A DNA stretch of 43,834 bases from the NCBI GenBank assembly GCA_017397805.1, contig JAFQHW010000047.1:1-43834 (forward strand), in the 5' to 3' direction. The translations under genes and the position numbers were made by a program. Numbering within the stretch: the stretch's first letter is position 1; each line of letters starts with the position of its first letter. Positions 21,758-31,317 of this stretch are shown in pieces. The notes below the pieces were generated by a model. That model had not been told where the DNA came from. It ran no database searches and saw only the letters and a list, made by a program, of their open reading frames with translations. Origin of the DNA: Clostridia bacterium (GTDB lineage Bacteria; Bacillota; Clostridia; Oscillospirales; CAG-382).

Positions 21758-22835
21758 TAGCGTTGGACACCCTGAATCCCTTTTCGGTAAGGGAAAGCCT
21801 CCCGTTTTCGTAGACACCGCATCCCGTTTCAAATATAACGGACGGTACCTTCTCCAACGCTATAGGCGCACCTTCTGCAAGCCGCAAGCTTAACATGATT
21901 TCTTCTTCCCTTGCTTCAGCTTCGGTGATTTCCTCGGCGTTTTCATAGTCGGTGGGGGATAGAAATCCAAGCTTGGTTTTCTCCGTATAGGCTGTAACGT
22001 CTCTCGGCGTTTCAAATCGCCTATTGCGGAAAAAAGAGTGAGCGCCTGCGCCAAACCCAAAATAGGGCACCCGCTTCCAATATCCGGTGTTGTGCTTTGC
22101 CTCGTATCCGTCAAGGGCGAAGTTGGATATTTCGTAGTGGCTGTAGCCGCTATCTCTCAATAGTTTACATAATGTACAATATTGCCTTTCCTCACCGTCT
22201 TCGGCAGGGAAGGCATATTTTTCTTTATTATCAAACAAAGGCGTTCCTTCCTCAAGGCTTAATCCGTAGACCGAGATATGCTTCGGCTTTAGCTCTATAA
22301 GGCGGGAAACGCTGTAGGAAAGCGCACCTTCGTCTTCATTGGGCAGTGCAAATATCAAATCCGCGTTGACGTTATCAAACCCCGCAAGGTCAGCATTTTT
22401 AAAGCAAGCAACAAAATCCTCTGCGGTGTGAGGACGGTTAAGCAGCCTCAGCGTGGGGTCGTTAAAGGACTGTGCACCTAAAGAAAGGCGGTTGAATCCC
22501 GCCTTTCTCAATATACAAAGGTCATCGTAGGTAACCGTTTTTGGGTTAGCCTCAAGGGTAATTTCGGCACCGTTCTTAAGCTTAAAACACCGTTTTACCG
22601 CATCAAGCACGCGGCAAAGCCTTAAAGCACCCAAAACCGTAGGTGTACCGCCGCCGAAATAGACGGAGGTAACTAAAAATCCCTCGCTCCCTTCAAAGCC
22701 TTCCGTCTGCCTTATCAAAGCTTCGGTATAGCTGTCTAGCAAAGGCTCGTCCCACTGCGGGGTGGAGTAAAAAGCACAGTACGCACACTTGGAAACGCAG
22801 AAGGGAACGTGGTAATAAAGCATCAAATCTTCCAT
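21735..22835 (-). CDS. hemW: HemW-type radical SAM protein (366 aa)
   Basis: A radical SAM protein related to oxygen-independent coproporphyrinogen III oxidase. The 4Fe-4S motif is CVSKCAYCAF (C-x3-C-x2-C) near the N-terminus, followed by VYFGGGTPTVL, EANPKT, RLSLGAQSFND and, late in the chain, KHNTGYW, which is characteristic of HemW rather than HemN. HemW binds heme and is thought to act as a heme chaperone; many such proteins are misannotated as HemN. It starts eight bases after lepA, the common hemW-lepA arrangement of Firmicutes, probably in one transcript with galE. Confidence 0.9.
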   Translation of the reverse strand: MEDLMLYYHVPFCVSKCAYCAFYSTPQWDEPLLDSYTEALIRQTEGFEGSEGFLVTSVYFGGGTPTVLGALRLCRVLDAVKRCFKLKNGAEITLEANPKTVTYDDLCILRKAGFNRLSLGAQSFNDPTLRLLNRPHTAEDFVACFKNADLAGFDNVNADLIFALPNEDEGALSYSVSRLIELKPKHISVYGLSLEEGTPLFDNKEKYAFPAEDGEERQYCTLCKLLRDSGYSHYEISNFALDGYEAKHNTGYWKRVPYFGFGAGAHSFFRNRRFETPRDVTAYTEKTKLGFLSPTDYENAEEITEAEAREEEIMLSLRLAEGAPIALEKVPSVIFETGCGVYENGRLSLTEKGFRVSNAIIGMLMN

Positions 22836-22843
22836 AAACGCTC

Positions 22844-24652
22844 TTATTCGTCCATTTTCAAAACCGCCATAAAGGCTTCTTTGGAAAGCTCTACGCTGCC
22901 GAGGGAGCGCATCTTCTTTTTACCTTCCTTCTGTTTCTCCAACAGCTTCTTCTTACGGGTAATATCGCCGCCGTAGCATTTTGCAAGTACGTCCTTACGC
23001 AACGCTCGTATGGTTTCTCTCGCTATTATCTTGCCGCCCACTGCTGCTTGTACGGGTATTTCAAAAAGCTGTCTGGGGATGTTATCCTTAAGCTTCTCAA
23101 CGATTCGTCTTGCTCTTGCATAGCTCTTTTCGGAATGGACTATAAAGGAAAGCGCGTCCACGTTTTCGCCGTTAAGCAAGAAGTCAAGCTTGATAAGCTT
23201 GGATGCCTTGTAACCGTCAGGCTCGTAATCGAGTGAAGCGTATCCCTTGGTCTTGGACTTCAAGGAGTCAAAAAAGTCGTATATTATTTCGTTAAGAGGC
23301 AGTTCGTAGTGCAGTTCGGCTCTGTCGCCTGCCACGTATTTCATGTCGATAAACATACCGCGTCTGTCCTGACAAAGCTCCATTATACTGCCTACGTAAG
23401 CGGTGGGGGTAATAATGGTAGCCCTAACGATAGGCTCAGCCGCTTCTTCGATCTCGTCGGGTGAGGGGTAGTTAGTGGGGTTATCGATAAACTTAACCTC
23501 GCCGTTTTTGTATGTGATACGGTATATAACGCTGGGCGCAGTGGTGATAAGGTCAAGGTTGAACTCTCTCTCAAGTCTTTCCTGAATTATCTCCATGTGC
23601 AAAAGCCCCAAAAATCCGCAACGGAAACCAAACCCCAAAGCGGCAGAGGTCTCAGGCTCAAACAGAAAAGCACTGTCGTTAAGCCTTAGCTTATCCAAAG
23701 CATCCTTTAAATCTTCATATCTTGCCGCGCCTTCAGCGGGGTATATACCGCTGTAAACCATGGGCAGTACCTTTTTGAAGCCGGGCAAAGGCTCGTCTGC
23801 GGGACGCTCAACCAAGGTAACCGTGTCGCCCACCTCTGTATCGGCAATATTCTTTATGCTGGCGGTTAAATATCCAACCTCACCCGCGGTAAGCACGCCT
23901 TTTGGGTTAAAGCCGAAAGCGGAGAGGGTACCAACCTCCACCAGCTCAAACTCCGCACCCGTGTGCATCATCCTAACGGTATCACCAACCTTAACGGTGC
24001 CCTCTTTAACTCTGATATACACTACAACGCCTTTATAAGAGTCATAGTAAGAGTCGAAAATAAGCGCTTTAAGAGGGGCATCCTTATCACCCACGGGGGC
24101 GGGAACAGCCTTAACTATCTGCTCAAGCACATCCTTGATGTTAAGTCCCATCTTTGCGGAAATTGCAGGGGCATCCTCGGCAGGAATGCCGATTATTTCC
24201 TCAATTTCATCCTTGGTGCCCTGAATATTGGCACTGGGTAGGTCCATCTTATTAATAACGGGTAATATCTCCAAATCGTTGTCCACCGCAAGGTAAGCGT
24301 TTGCCAAGGTTTGCGCCTGAATTCCTTGGGTAGCATCAACCACAAGCAAAGCGCCTTCGCAGGATTGCAAAGAACGGCTTACCTCGTAGTTGAAGTCCAC
24401 GTGGCCGGGAGTGTCGATAAGGTTCATATCGTAAATATTACCGTCATCGGCTTGATATTTAAAGTTAACGGCACGCGCCTTTATGGTGATGCCTCTCTCA
24501 CGCTCCAGCTCCATGTTGTCAAGCATTCTGTCCACCGATTCGCGCTTGGAAACTGCCTCGGTGTACTCCAAAAGTCTGTCGGCAAGAGTGCTTTTGCCGT
24601 GGTCTATATGGGCAATTATTGAAAAATTACGAATTTTGCTTATATCTGTCAT
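22844..24652 (-). CDS. lepA: Elongation factor 4 (LepA), 602 aa
   Basis: A ribosome-associated translational GTPase that back-translocates tRNAs. G1 is [15 protein letters not shown]2 lies in [14 protein letters not shown]3 is DTPGHVDF, and G4 is NKMDLPSA. The EF-G-like domains follow ([20 protein letters not shown] is a LepA signature), and the specific C-terminal domain ends [20 protein letters not shown], which contacts the tRNA. Full length. It lies between galE (18 bases upstream) and hemW (8 bases downstream). Confidence 0.96.
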   Translation of the reverse strand: MTDISKIRNFSIIAHIDHGKSTLADRLLEYTEAVSKRESVDRMLDNMELERERGITIKARAVNFKYQADDGNIYDMNLIDTPGHVDFNYEVSRSLQSCEGALLVVDATQGIQAQTLANAYLAVDNDLEILPVINKMDLPSANIQGTKDEIEEIIGIPAEDAPAISAKMGLNIKDVLEQIVKAVPAPVGDKDAPLKALIFDSYYDSYKGVVVYIRVKEGTVKVGDTVRMMHTGAEFELVEVGTLSAFGFNPKGVLTAGEVGYLTASIKNIADTEVGDTVTLVERPADEPLPGFKKVLPMVYSGIYPAEGAARYEDLKDALDKLRLNDSAFLFEPETSAALGFGFRCGFLGLLHMEIIQERLEREFNLDLITTAPSVIYRITYKNGEVKFIDNPTNYPSPDEIEEAAEPIVRATIITPTAYVGSIMELCQDRRGMFIDMKYVAGDRAELHYELPLNEIIYDFFDSLKSKTKGYASLDYEPDGYKASKLIKLDFLLNGENVDALSFIVHSEKSYARARRIVEKLKDNIPRQLFEIPVQAAVGGKIIARETIRALRKDVLAKCYGGDITRKKKLLEKQKEGKKKMRSLGSVELSKEAFMAVLKMDE

Positions 24653-24670
24653 CGTTTTTCACCTGAAAAA

Positions 24671-25663
24671 TTATTTGTCTTTAATAAAGTTCCAACTGCT
24701 GCGGCACATATCCTCAAGGTTGCGCTTTGCTTCCCAACCAAGCTCGTTTTTAGCCTTGGTGGGGTCAGCGTATACTGTAGGTACGTCGCCGGGGCGGCGC
24801 GGACATACGGTGTAGGGCACGTCAATTTCGTTAACGCGGGCAAAGGTGCGTATAAGGTCGTAAACGCTGTATCCGTTACCCGTGCCTAAATTATAGATAT
24901 GCACGCCCGTTGCATTTTCAAGCTTGTTAAGTGCCGCCAAATGCCCTTCAGCCAAGTCGCAAACGTGTATATAATCTCTAACACCCGTACCGTCGGGGGT
25001 AGGGTAGTCATCTCCGAAAACCGTAAGAGATTTCATAATCCCTTTTGCGGTCTGGCAAATACGGGGCATTAAATTATTCGGGATGCCGTTGGGGTTTTCG
25101 CCTATAAGACCGCTTTCGTGAGCGCCGATAGGGTTAAAATACCTAAGCAGTGCTACGGAAAATTCCTTGTCAGACACCGCCACGTCCTTTAAAATCCCCT
25201 CGATATAAAGCTTGGTGGCACCGTAGGGATTAGTGGTGCTGTTGGGAAAATCTTCTCTTATGGGCACCGTTTTCGGCTCACCGTAAACGGTGGCGCTGGA
25301 GGAGAACACCATCTTCTTAACACCGTATTTTTCCATAAGTTTAAGCAGGTTAACGGTGCCGCTTATATTGTTTTCGTAATACATCAGCGGTTTTGCAACG
25401 GATTCGCCCACCGCTTTAAGTCCTGCAAAATGTATAACTGCATCTATCTTATTTTCTTTAAAAATAGGCTCCATGGAATCGGGATCTCTTAAATCTGCCA
25501 CGTAAAAAGGGAAATCCTTGCCGGACAAAGCCTTAACCGCACGGACGGCTTCTTCGGAGCTGTTGTAAAAATTATCAAATCCAACGATATCCTTACCTGC
25601 CGTAAGCAATGCCAAAGCAGTGTGAGAGCCAATGTATCCCGATAAACCCGTAACAAGTATCAT
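24671..25663 (-). CDS. galE: UDP-glucose 4-epimerase (330 aa)
   Basis: An extended short-chain dehydrogenase interconverting UDP-glucose and UDP-galactose. NAD binding at TGLSGYIGSHTALALL (the usual TGGAGYIGSH has LS here), catalytic Ser in VFSSSATVYG, and the Tyr-x3-Lys pair in NPYGATKLYIE. GVRDYIHVCDLAEGH and PGDVPTVYADP are GalE-specific. Full length. It follows the secF terminator within 36 bases with no clear promoter of its own, so expression may depend partly on readthrough. Confidence 0.93.
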   Translation of the reverse strand: MILVTGLSGYIGSHTALALLTAGKDIVGFDNFYNSSEEAVRAVKALSGKDFPFYVADLRDPDSMEPIFKENKIDAVIHFAGLKAVGESVAKPLMYYENNISGTVNLLKLMEKYGVKKMVFSSSATVYGEPKTVPIREDFPNSTTNPYGATKLYIEGILKDVAVSDKEFSVALLRYFNPIGAHESGLIGENPNGIPNNLMPRICQTAKGIMKSLTVFGDDYPTPDGTGVRDYIHVCDLAEGHLAALNKLENATGVHIYNLGTGNGYSVYDLIRTFARVNEIDVPYTVCPRRPGDVPTVYADPTKAKNELGWEAKRNLEDMCRSSWNFIKDK

Positions 25664-25698
25664 AATTCTTTGTCCTTTCTTTTAATAAATAATTTATC

Positions 25699-25736
25699 AA
25701 AAAAGCCGTAAAGGAGGTATCCGTTACGGCTTTTTT
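25699..25736 (-). terminator. Terminator between secF and galE
   Basis: A 13-bp perfect stem (25699-25711 with 25724-25736) with A/T runs on both sides. It follows the secF stop by about 20 bases; galE starts only about 36 bases later. Confidence 0.75.
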
Positions 25737-25754
25737 GCATTACATATTCAGCTT

Positions 25755-26909
25755 TTATTTAGCTTCTTTTTTAGCTGCCTCTTTTTCTTCAACCTTGAAC
25801 CATTTTCTAAGCACGGACCAAATGGGAGCTGCAAGGAAAACGGAGGAGAAAAGACCTGCGATTATACCGATAATCAAAGGCAGTGCAAACGCCTTAATAG
25901 ACTCAACACCAAGGATATAAACCAAAAGGATGGTTACGAGGGTGGTGAAGGTGGTATTGATGGAACGGAGCATGGTGGAATGAACACCGCCGTTAGCCGC
26001 TTCATCAAACTCAGGCATCTTACCGTAGTTCTCACGGATGCGGTCGAAGATAACGATGGTAGCGTTAATGGAATAACCCAATATCGTAAGACAAGCAGGG
26101 ATTATATCCAAGGTCATCTCCCAACGGAAGATGGAGTAGAACAAGAACATAACGAACAGATTGAAGAACAAGCATGCAACGGAGGAAAGACCGGAAGCAA
26201 CCTGCTTAAATCTGAAGGTGATATATACCAACATGAGAAGAATAGCAACCAAAGCGGCGATAAGAGCAGTCTTGGTCTGTGCGGAAGCACGGTTCTTACT
26301 GATGGTGCTTATATCGTTATGAACAACCTCCAAGTTTTCGTCAGCGTTGATCTTGTTAATGATCTGCTGTTCGAAAGAGGTGGAGTAGTAACTAACGGTT
26401 ACTGTGCCGTCGTCAGTCTTTACGCTCTTAAATACGTCGTTGTACTTATCAAGTGCGTTAAGCTTTTCCTTAACGGAAGCATCGTCAACCTTAGTACCGT
26501 CTGCTACTTTGAAGGAGAAGTAAGAATAGGATTCGTCATCGTCGGTAGTGTTTGTCTTGTCGCCGATAACGTCTGCGCTTACGTTGTAAAGGGAAGCAAG
26601 CTCGTTGATAACCAAGGTATCAAAAGCGGTAACGGACTTAATGGTAACGATAACGGTCTTTGCGTTGGAAGTGGACTGGATCAAGGAAACGAACTTGTCT
26701 TCGCCAACGATGTCCTTAACGTGCTGTTCTATATCGTCTAAGTTGTCGGTAGGGGTCTTGTCCATTTGCAAAGTTATCTTGGAACCGCCCGTAAAATCAA
26801 CGCCCATGTTAAATCCGCTGATAATAAAGGAAACAACGCCTACGAGAAGTATGGCTGCGGTTATGATAAACGCAATGTTCTTTTTCTTCAAGAAATCATA
26901 ATTTTTCAT
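25755..26909 (-). CDS. secF: Protein translocase subunit SecF (384 aa)
   Basis: Partner of SecD in the RND-type complex that uses the proton or sodium gradient to help SecYEG export. The first helix is followed by FNMGVDFTGGSKITLQM, the SecF head signature; the later helices contain TILGYSINATIVIFDRIREN. The extracellular segment (about 95-190) is longer than in E. coli SecF (total about 323), with a Thr/Asp-rich insertion (DKTNTTDDDESYS). The C-terminus is Lys/Glu-rich. The start overlaps the secD stop by one base (TAATG). Confidence 0.93.
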   Translation of the reverse strand: MKNYDFLKKKNIAFIITAAILLVGVVSFIISGFNMGVDFTGGSKITLQMDKTPTDNLDDIEQHVKDIVGEDKFVSLIQSTSNAKTVIVTIKSVTAFDTLVINELASLYNVSADVIGDKTNTTDDDESYSYFSFKVADGTKVDDASVKEKLNALDKYNDVFKSVKTDDGTVTVSYYSTSFEQQIINKINADENLEVVHNDISTISKNRASAQTKTALIAALVAILLMLVYITFRFKQVASGLSSVACLFFNLFVMFLFYSIFRWEMTLDIIPACLTILGYSINATIVIFDRIRENYGKMPEFDEAANGGVHSTMLRSINTTFTTLVTILLVYILGVESIKAFALPLIIGIIAGLFSSVFLAAPIWSVLRKWFKVEEKEAAKKEAK

Positions 26910-28234
26910 TATTGGTTACCTCCTTCAGCCTTAGGGCAATAGAGGGAAGGCTTAACGAATCCCATGCCTATGAAGAGACGGATGAAAGCCTTGGAGAGGA
27001 AGAAAGCTGTCAGTACGGAAACAACAACACCGATGAACAGTGTAATACCGAAGCCTTTAACCATACCCTTGCCTATGAATACAAGAACCAAAGCCGCGAT
27101 AGCGGTGGTAACGTTAGAGTCGATAACTGCGGAAAGTGCTTTCTTAAAGCCGGATTCGGAAGCGCTCTTAACGCTCTTACCTGCTCTTATTTCTTCCTTA
27201 ATACGCTCAAATATAACTACGTTAGCGTCAACTGCCATACCGATGGAAAGTATGATACCCGCAATACCGGGGAGGGTAAGGGTAACGTTGAACATGATAA
27301 GGCAGAGGATTACTACGCCCGTGTATGCACAAAGAGAAAGGGAAGCAACAACGCCGGGAATACGGTAAATGATGATCATGAACAACATAACGATTATCAA
27401 ACCGATAAGTGCAGCGGTAATACTGGTGTCAAGTGCTTCTTCACCGAGGGTTGCACTAACAACGCTCTTGGAGCCGTGAATCTCGTCGCACTTAAGCTCG
27501 TACTGCATAACACCTGCGTTGATGTAGCTTGCAAGTCTCTCAGCTTCGCTCTGATCTTCTTCAAAGGAAGGGCTGGAGATTATAGCACTGTCGCCGGTAA
27601 TCTTTTCCTTACAAGAAGGAGAAGAAATAAGCTCGTCGCCTACGTAAATGGCAATATAGTTCTGACCTTCAGCCTTTTTGGAAGCCGCTTCGGTAATAGC
27701 GGCAAAAGTCTTCTGACCGGACGAGGTAAGCTGAAGCTGTACAACGGGTGTACGGGTTACGTTATCCTCGCTTGTGAAAGCAAAGAATGCTTCCTTAACG
27801 GCGGTGTAATCCATAACAATGTTGCCGTCACTGTCTCTGAAATTCAAAGCACCGCTTTTACCGTAATAGTCAACAACCTGATCGGGGTCGCTGTAACCGG
27901 GTATATCAAGCTGAATTTCGGTATCACTTATTTTATAAATGCTGGCTTCAGTATTGTTAACGCGCTTTGTAAGGATGTTAATCGTATCCTGAAGACCCTC
28001 TTCGGTAACAACCTCACCGTCTTTGGGTATAAGCTCAAAGACAACGGACGTACCGCCTGCCAAATCAAGACCCAAAGAGATTGCATCGTCTTCCACAAAA
28101 CCCTTTTGGTCAATATCAATTCCTAACCAGCCAATCTTGAGATTAAGTCCGAACATTGCTATAAAAACTACCAATGTTACACACAGAAGCACAAGAATGG
28201 TACGCGCAACATTATACGCACGCGACATTTTCAT
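26909..28234 (-). CDS. secD: Protein translocase subunit SecD (441 aa)
   Basis: The RND-type export-driving subunit. Marks: SLGLDLAGGTSVVFEL after the first helix, the P1 head (about 70-270) with AIYVGDELISSP and DQSEAERLASYINAG, and helices with LPGIAGIILSIGMAVDANVV, the classic SecD signature. Shorter than E. coli SecD (615), as is common in Firmicutes with a reduced P1 region. The ATG has CGGAGG. Transcribed from 28337-28365 together with secF. Its P1 domain has a close relative in the lipoprotein gene directly upstream. Confidence 0.94.
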   Translation of the reverse strand: MKMSRAYNVARTILVLLCVTLVVFIAMFGLNLKIGWLGIDIDQKGFVEDDAISLGLDLAGGTSVVFELIPKDGEVVTEEGLQDTINILTKRVNNTEASIYKISDTEIQLDIPGYSDPDQVVDYYGKSGALNFRDSDGNIVMDYTAVKEAFFAFTSEDNVTRTPVVQLQLTSSGQKTFAAITEAASKKAEGQNYIAIYVGDELISSPSCKEKITGDSAIISSPSFEEDQSEAERLASYINAGVMQYELKCDEIHGSKSVVSATLGEEALDTSITAALIGLIIVMLFMIIIYRIPGVVASLSLCAYTGVVILCLIMFNVTLTLPGIAGIILSIGMAVDANVVIFERIKEEIRAGKSVKSASESGFKKALSAVIDSNVTTAIAALVLVFIGKGMVKGFGITLFIGVVVSVLTAFFLSKAFIRLFIGMGFVKPSLYCPKAEGGNQ

Positions 28235-28336
28235 AATCTACCTCCGGAATGAGTTACTTTATATATCCTAAAATATATAACAAATTTGTTGTGAAACCAT
28301 AGGGCAAAATCAATACCCAAAATTCCACTAATCTCC

Positions 28337-28365
28337 ATTATACTTGTCTGCCCTTGAAAAGTCAA
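28337..28365 (-). promoter_or_regulatory. Promoter of secDF
   Basis: On the minus strand TTGACT (28365-28360), 17-base spacer, TATAAT (28342-28337). The leader to the secD ATG is about 95 bases. Confidence 0.8.
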
Positions 28366-28426
28366 GAAGAAAGTTTAAAAAAACGCGGTTTTTGTAAAAA
28401 AGAAAAATTTATGCTTAAAGGATGCC

Positions 28427-29317
28427 CTATTTCGGTGCGATAAGATTTGCCGGTATTTCCTTATATAATTTCATTTCAAATTCAAAATCCACCGTTGCCC
28501 CTGCGTTTATATAGATAGCAAGCCGTTCAGCTTCGGATTGATCATCTTCGAAATACGGACTGGTGATGATGACGCTGTCGCTGTCAATTCTTTCTTCAAC
28601 GGTTGGCATAGAGAGCAATTCATCTCCAACGTAGATAGCAAGATAGTTCTCGCCGTCGTCCTTTTTGGAGATTTCATCGGTAATTTCAGCAAATTGCTTT
28701 GCCCCTTCATCGGTAAACTCAAGGCGAACAACGAACTCAAGGGAACTGCCGTCTTCGCTCTGCAAGGTGACGAACGCTTCCTTAACGGCAGCGTAGTCCA
28801 TAAGTACTTCGCCGTCGCTGTTTTTGAAACTCAAAGGCTTGTTTTTGCAGTCCTCTAAGCAATCGTCAACGTATTGGATTATCGCGTCGGGAGAGGGAAC
28901 GATGCCGTCATCAAAGAACTCTTCATCAAAGTTTGCACCGATATACAATAAGCCTTCGTCAACCGTTTCCGTATTCAAGCCTGTGATCTTCAATAAGTTT
29001 GCGGCTGTATAAAAGTCGTCTTCGTTTAAAGGCTCGCCGCTTGGGGTAACTAAATTAAACAGATAATTGTAGTTACATATGGCATACTCAATATACTCTG
29101 AGTCGGTCTCTGCGTTATCGCTGTCTTCTATAGCAGAGGAATCGCTGTCTTCTGCCACGAAGGAATCGCTATCCTCTGTGGCGTAATAGCTACTGTCTTC
29201 TGTTGCAGGGGGACTGCTTTTGTCTTTGCTCTTGTTATCGCTGTCACAAGAAGCAAGACAGGCGGCAAGTAAAGCGAAACACAAAACGAATATGAAAATT
29301 CCGTGAAATTTCTTCAT
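28427..29317 (-). CDS. Lipoprotein carrying a SecD P1-like domain (296 aa)
   Basis: The N-terminus is a lipoprotein signal (MKKFHGIFIFVLCFALLAAC or the next Cys, LASC). A low-complexity acidic linker of repeated ATEDSDS/AEDSDS units follows (about residues 37-75). The C-terminal 110 residues closely match the P1 region of SecD encoded next door: MDYAAVKEAF, NYLAIYVGDELLSMP and DDQSEAERLAIYINAG align with MDYTAVKEAF, NYIAIYVGDELISSP and DQSEAERLASYINAG, well over half identical. It lacks the SecD membrane helices, so it is a surface-anchored copy of the export head domain. ATG 29317 follows AAAGGAT; an ATG seven codons upstream is less likely. Confidence 0.85.
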   Translation of the reverse strand: MKKFHGIFIFVLCFALLAACLASCDSDNKSKDKSSPPATEDSSYYATEDSDSFVAEDSDSSAIEDSDNAETDSEYIEYAICNYNYLFNLVTPSGEPLNEDDFYTAANLLKITGLNTETVDEGLLYIGANFDEEFFDDGIVPSPDAIIQYVDDCLEDCKNKPLSFKNSDGEVLMDYAAVKEAFVTLQSEDGSSLEFVVRLEFTDEGAKQFAEITDEISKKDDGENYLAIYVGDELLSMPTVEERIDSDSVIITSPYFEDDQSEAERLAIYINAGATVDFEFEMKLYKEIPANLIAPK

Positions 29318-29352
29318 AATCCTATCCTTTCTGCACATTAAATATTTAGGTT

Positions 29353-30267
29353 TTAAATAAAACGTCTTTTAGGCACCACAAGGTTTACGGCACGGGTATG
29401 GTTTTTCACGGTAACCTCTTTTTGCGCTTCCAGCTTTTCGCCGTCGATGGTAAAGCAAGGCTCCTTGTCAAACTGCATGTTGACCTCGGAGGTATGGAAA
29501 AGCTTTATACAACTGCATTCAAGCTTGTTCGAAAGCAAGGCCGTAATAAGCTCGGCGGCCTCTTTTAAATTCCTCGGCTTTCTTACAAGCACAAGCTCAA
29601 AGGTGCCGTCGTCGAAGCAGACCTCGTCGCGGTTAAGTCTTACAAGCCCCGCCACGGAGGTGGTGTTGCTTACGGAAGCGTAGATGAATTCGTCCTTGAA
29701 CTTTTTGCCGTTAAAGCTCACCTTCATTTCAAAAGGCTTGATTTTGGTTAAATACTTGGTGCCTTCCAAAATGTACGCAAAATGCCCCAAGGAATTTTTA
29801 AGTCTTTGCGGTGCGGAATAAGAAGCGCCCGTAAAAGCACCCACCGCCGCAATATAGGAAAAATGTCTGCCGTTTATACTGCCCAGATCGTAGGGCATTA
29901 CGGTACCGTTTATTATGGACATAGCCGCGGATTTCGGATTTTTGGATATACCCAGACTTTTGGCAAAGTCGTTGGTGCTTCCCATGGGGATATATCCTAC
30001 GGGGGTTCCCGATTTGCTCTCGCAAACACCTCTGAGCACCTCGCTGAGGGTGCCGTCGCCGCCGCAACACACGACTGCGCTGTAATTCTTCGCGTGCTCT
30101 TTTAAATATTCGGGCGTGCCGCTTTTTCTCGTGGGATAGACCGTTACCGTATAGCCTGCCTTTGTGAATATGGTTAACAGGTCAAGCAGTATATCCTTGA
30201 CCTTGCAAATGCCGGACTTAGGGTTGGCAACTAAAAGCATATTCCCTTTATTTATGGGTGTTTTCAT
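29353..30267 (-). CDS. Diacylglycerol kinase family lipid kinase (304 aa)
   Basis: A soluble DagK/YegS-type lipid kinase. The catalytic domain has NPKSG at the N-terminus, VVCCGGDGTLSEVLRG (the GGDGT nucleotide loop) and GYIPMGSTNDFAKSLGI, all family hallmarks; the second domain is beta-rich. Likely phosphorylates diacylglycerol to phosphatidate for phospholipid recycling. It starts 15 bases after mtnA and probably shares the mtaD transcript, though the pathway link is unclear. Confidence 0.88.
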   Translation of the reverse strand: MKTPINKGNMLLVANPKSGICKVKDILLDLLTIFTKAGYTVTVYPTRKSGTPEYLKEHAKNYSAVVCCGGDGTLSEVLRGVCESKSGTPVGYIPMGSTNDFAKSLGISKNPKSAAMSIINGTVMPYDLGSINGRHFSYIAAVGAFTGASYSAPQRLKNSLGHFAYILEGTKYLTKIKPFEMKVSFNGKKFKDEFIYASVSNTTSVAGLVRLNRDEVCFDDGTFELVLVRKPRNLKEAAELITALLSNKLECSCIKLFHTSEVNMQFDKEPCFTIDGEKLEAQKEVTVKNHTRAVNLVVPKRRFI

Positions 30268-30282
30268 ACGAATATCCTCTCG

Positions 30283-31317
30283 TTAAAGCTCGGACGGTTT
30301 TTTGATGCCCTTTTCCGTTACGAACGCCGTTATAAGATGGGCGGGCGTAACGTCAAAAGCGGGGTTGTATATGCAAGCCTTTGAAGTAACCATGGGCTTA
30401 TCGTACCACAAGCTTCTCACCTCGTCGGCAGACCTCTGCTCAATAACGATGTCCTTGCCCGTGGCGGTGTTAAAATCAATGGTGGAGTAAGGGGCACATA
30501 CGTAAAACGGTACGGAAAAATGCTTGGCAAGTATAGCCAGCATATAGGTTCCTATTTTGTTTGCCGTATCGCCGTTGGCGGCAACTCTGTCACAGCCCGT
30601 AAAAATTGCGCTGATTTTTCCGCTTGCCAGAACGGAAGCCGCCATATTATCGCAAACGGTGGTGGTATCTATACCGTTTTCCGTCAGCTCAAAAGCAGTA
30701 AGTCTCGCCCCTTGAAGCAGGGGACGGGTCTCCAAAGAATAAACGCTTGTTTTTATTCCTTTTTCTGCGGCAACGTATATGGGTGCCAAAGCAGTGCCGT
30801 ATTCAACAGCCGCCAAAGCGCCTGCGTTACATACGGTCATTACGGTGTCCCCGTTTTTAAGCAAGCCGCATCCGTATTCACCTATTGCTTTGCATACGGC
30901 AATATCTCTCTCTTCGGTGGCTACAGCCTCGGCTTTTAATGCACTGATCAGCGCGGCCACTCCGCCGCCCTTGTTTGCTTCGGCACAGCGGAGCATATTC
31001 TCCAGCGCCCAGGACAAATTCTTTGCCGTAGGTCTTGTGGCGTTAAGCGCCTCCGCATCCGCAATAAGCCTCTTCATAAACGCTTCCGTATTATCGGCAC
31101 CGTATCTTGCCGCCAAGGCATAAAGTCCCTCTGCGGCGGCAACACCTATTGCGGGTGCACCTCTTACTCTGAGCTTTTTGATAGCCTCGCAAATCTCGTC
31201 AAGCTTTGAGAGCCGTATCAGCTTGAGCTCCGAGGGCAATAAAGTCTGGTCTATAATAACAAGCTCGTCGGTTTCTCTGTCAAGAGTAACCGTTTTCGGT
31301 AATTTCTTTTCTAACAT
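30283..31317 (-). CDS. mtnA: S-methyl-5-thioribose-1-phosphate isomerase (344 aa)
   Basis: Converts 5-methylthioribose-1-phosphate to methylthioribulose-1-phosphate. Related to eIF2B-alpha. Marks: KLRVRGAPAIGVAAAEGLYA, VMTVCNAGALAAVEYGTALA with the catalytic Cys, and FTGCDRVAANGDTANKIGTY with the catalytic Asp; YVCAPYSTID near the end. Full length. The start overlaps the pnp stop by seven bases, so translation is coupled. It takes the product of the phosphorylase encoded just upstream. Confidence 0.92.
   Translation of the reverse strand: MLEKKLPKTVTLDRETDELVIIDQTLLPSELKLIRLSKLDEICEAIKKLRVRGAPAIGVAAAEGLYALAARYGADNTEAFMKRLIADAEALNATRPTAKNLSWALENMLRCAEANKGGGVAALISALKAEAVATEERDIAVCKAIGEYGCGLLKNGDTVMTVCNAGALAAVEYGTALAPIYVAAEKGIKTSVYSLETRPLLQGARLTAFELTENGIDTTTVCDNMAASVLASGKISAIFTGCDRVAANGDTANKIGTYMLAILAKHFSVPFYVCAPYSTIDFNTATGKDIVIEQRSADEVRSLWYDKPMVTSKACIYNPAFDVTPAHLITAFVTEKGIKKPSEL

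Noticed and set aside
26912-28126. 404-codon plus-strand ORF antisense to secD
   Set aside because: It lies entirely opposite secD, lacks a plausible ribosome binding site, and its translation shows no recognisable domain; secD is certain.
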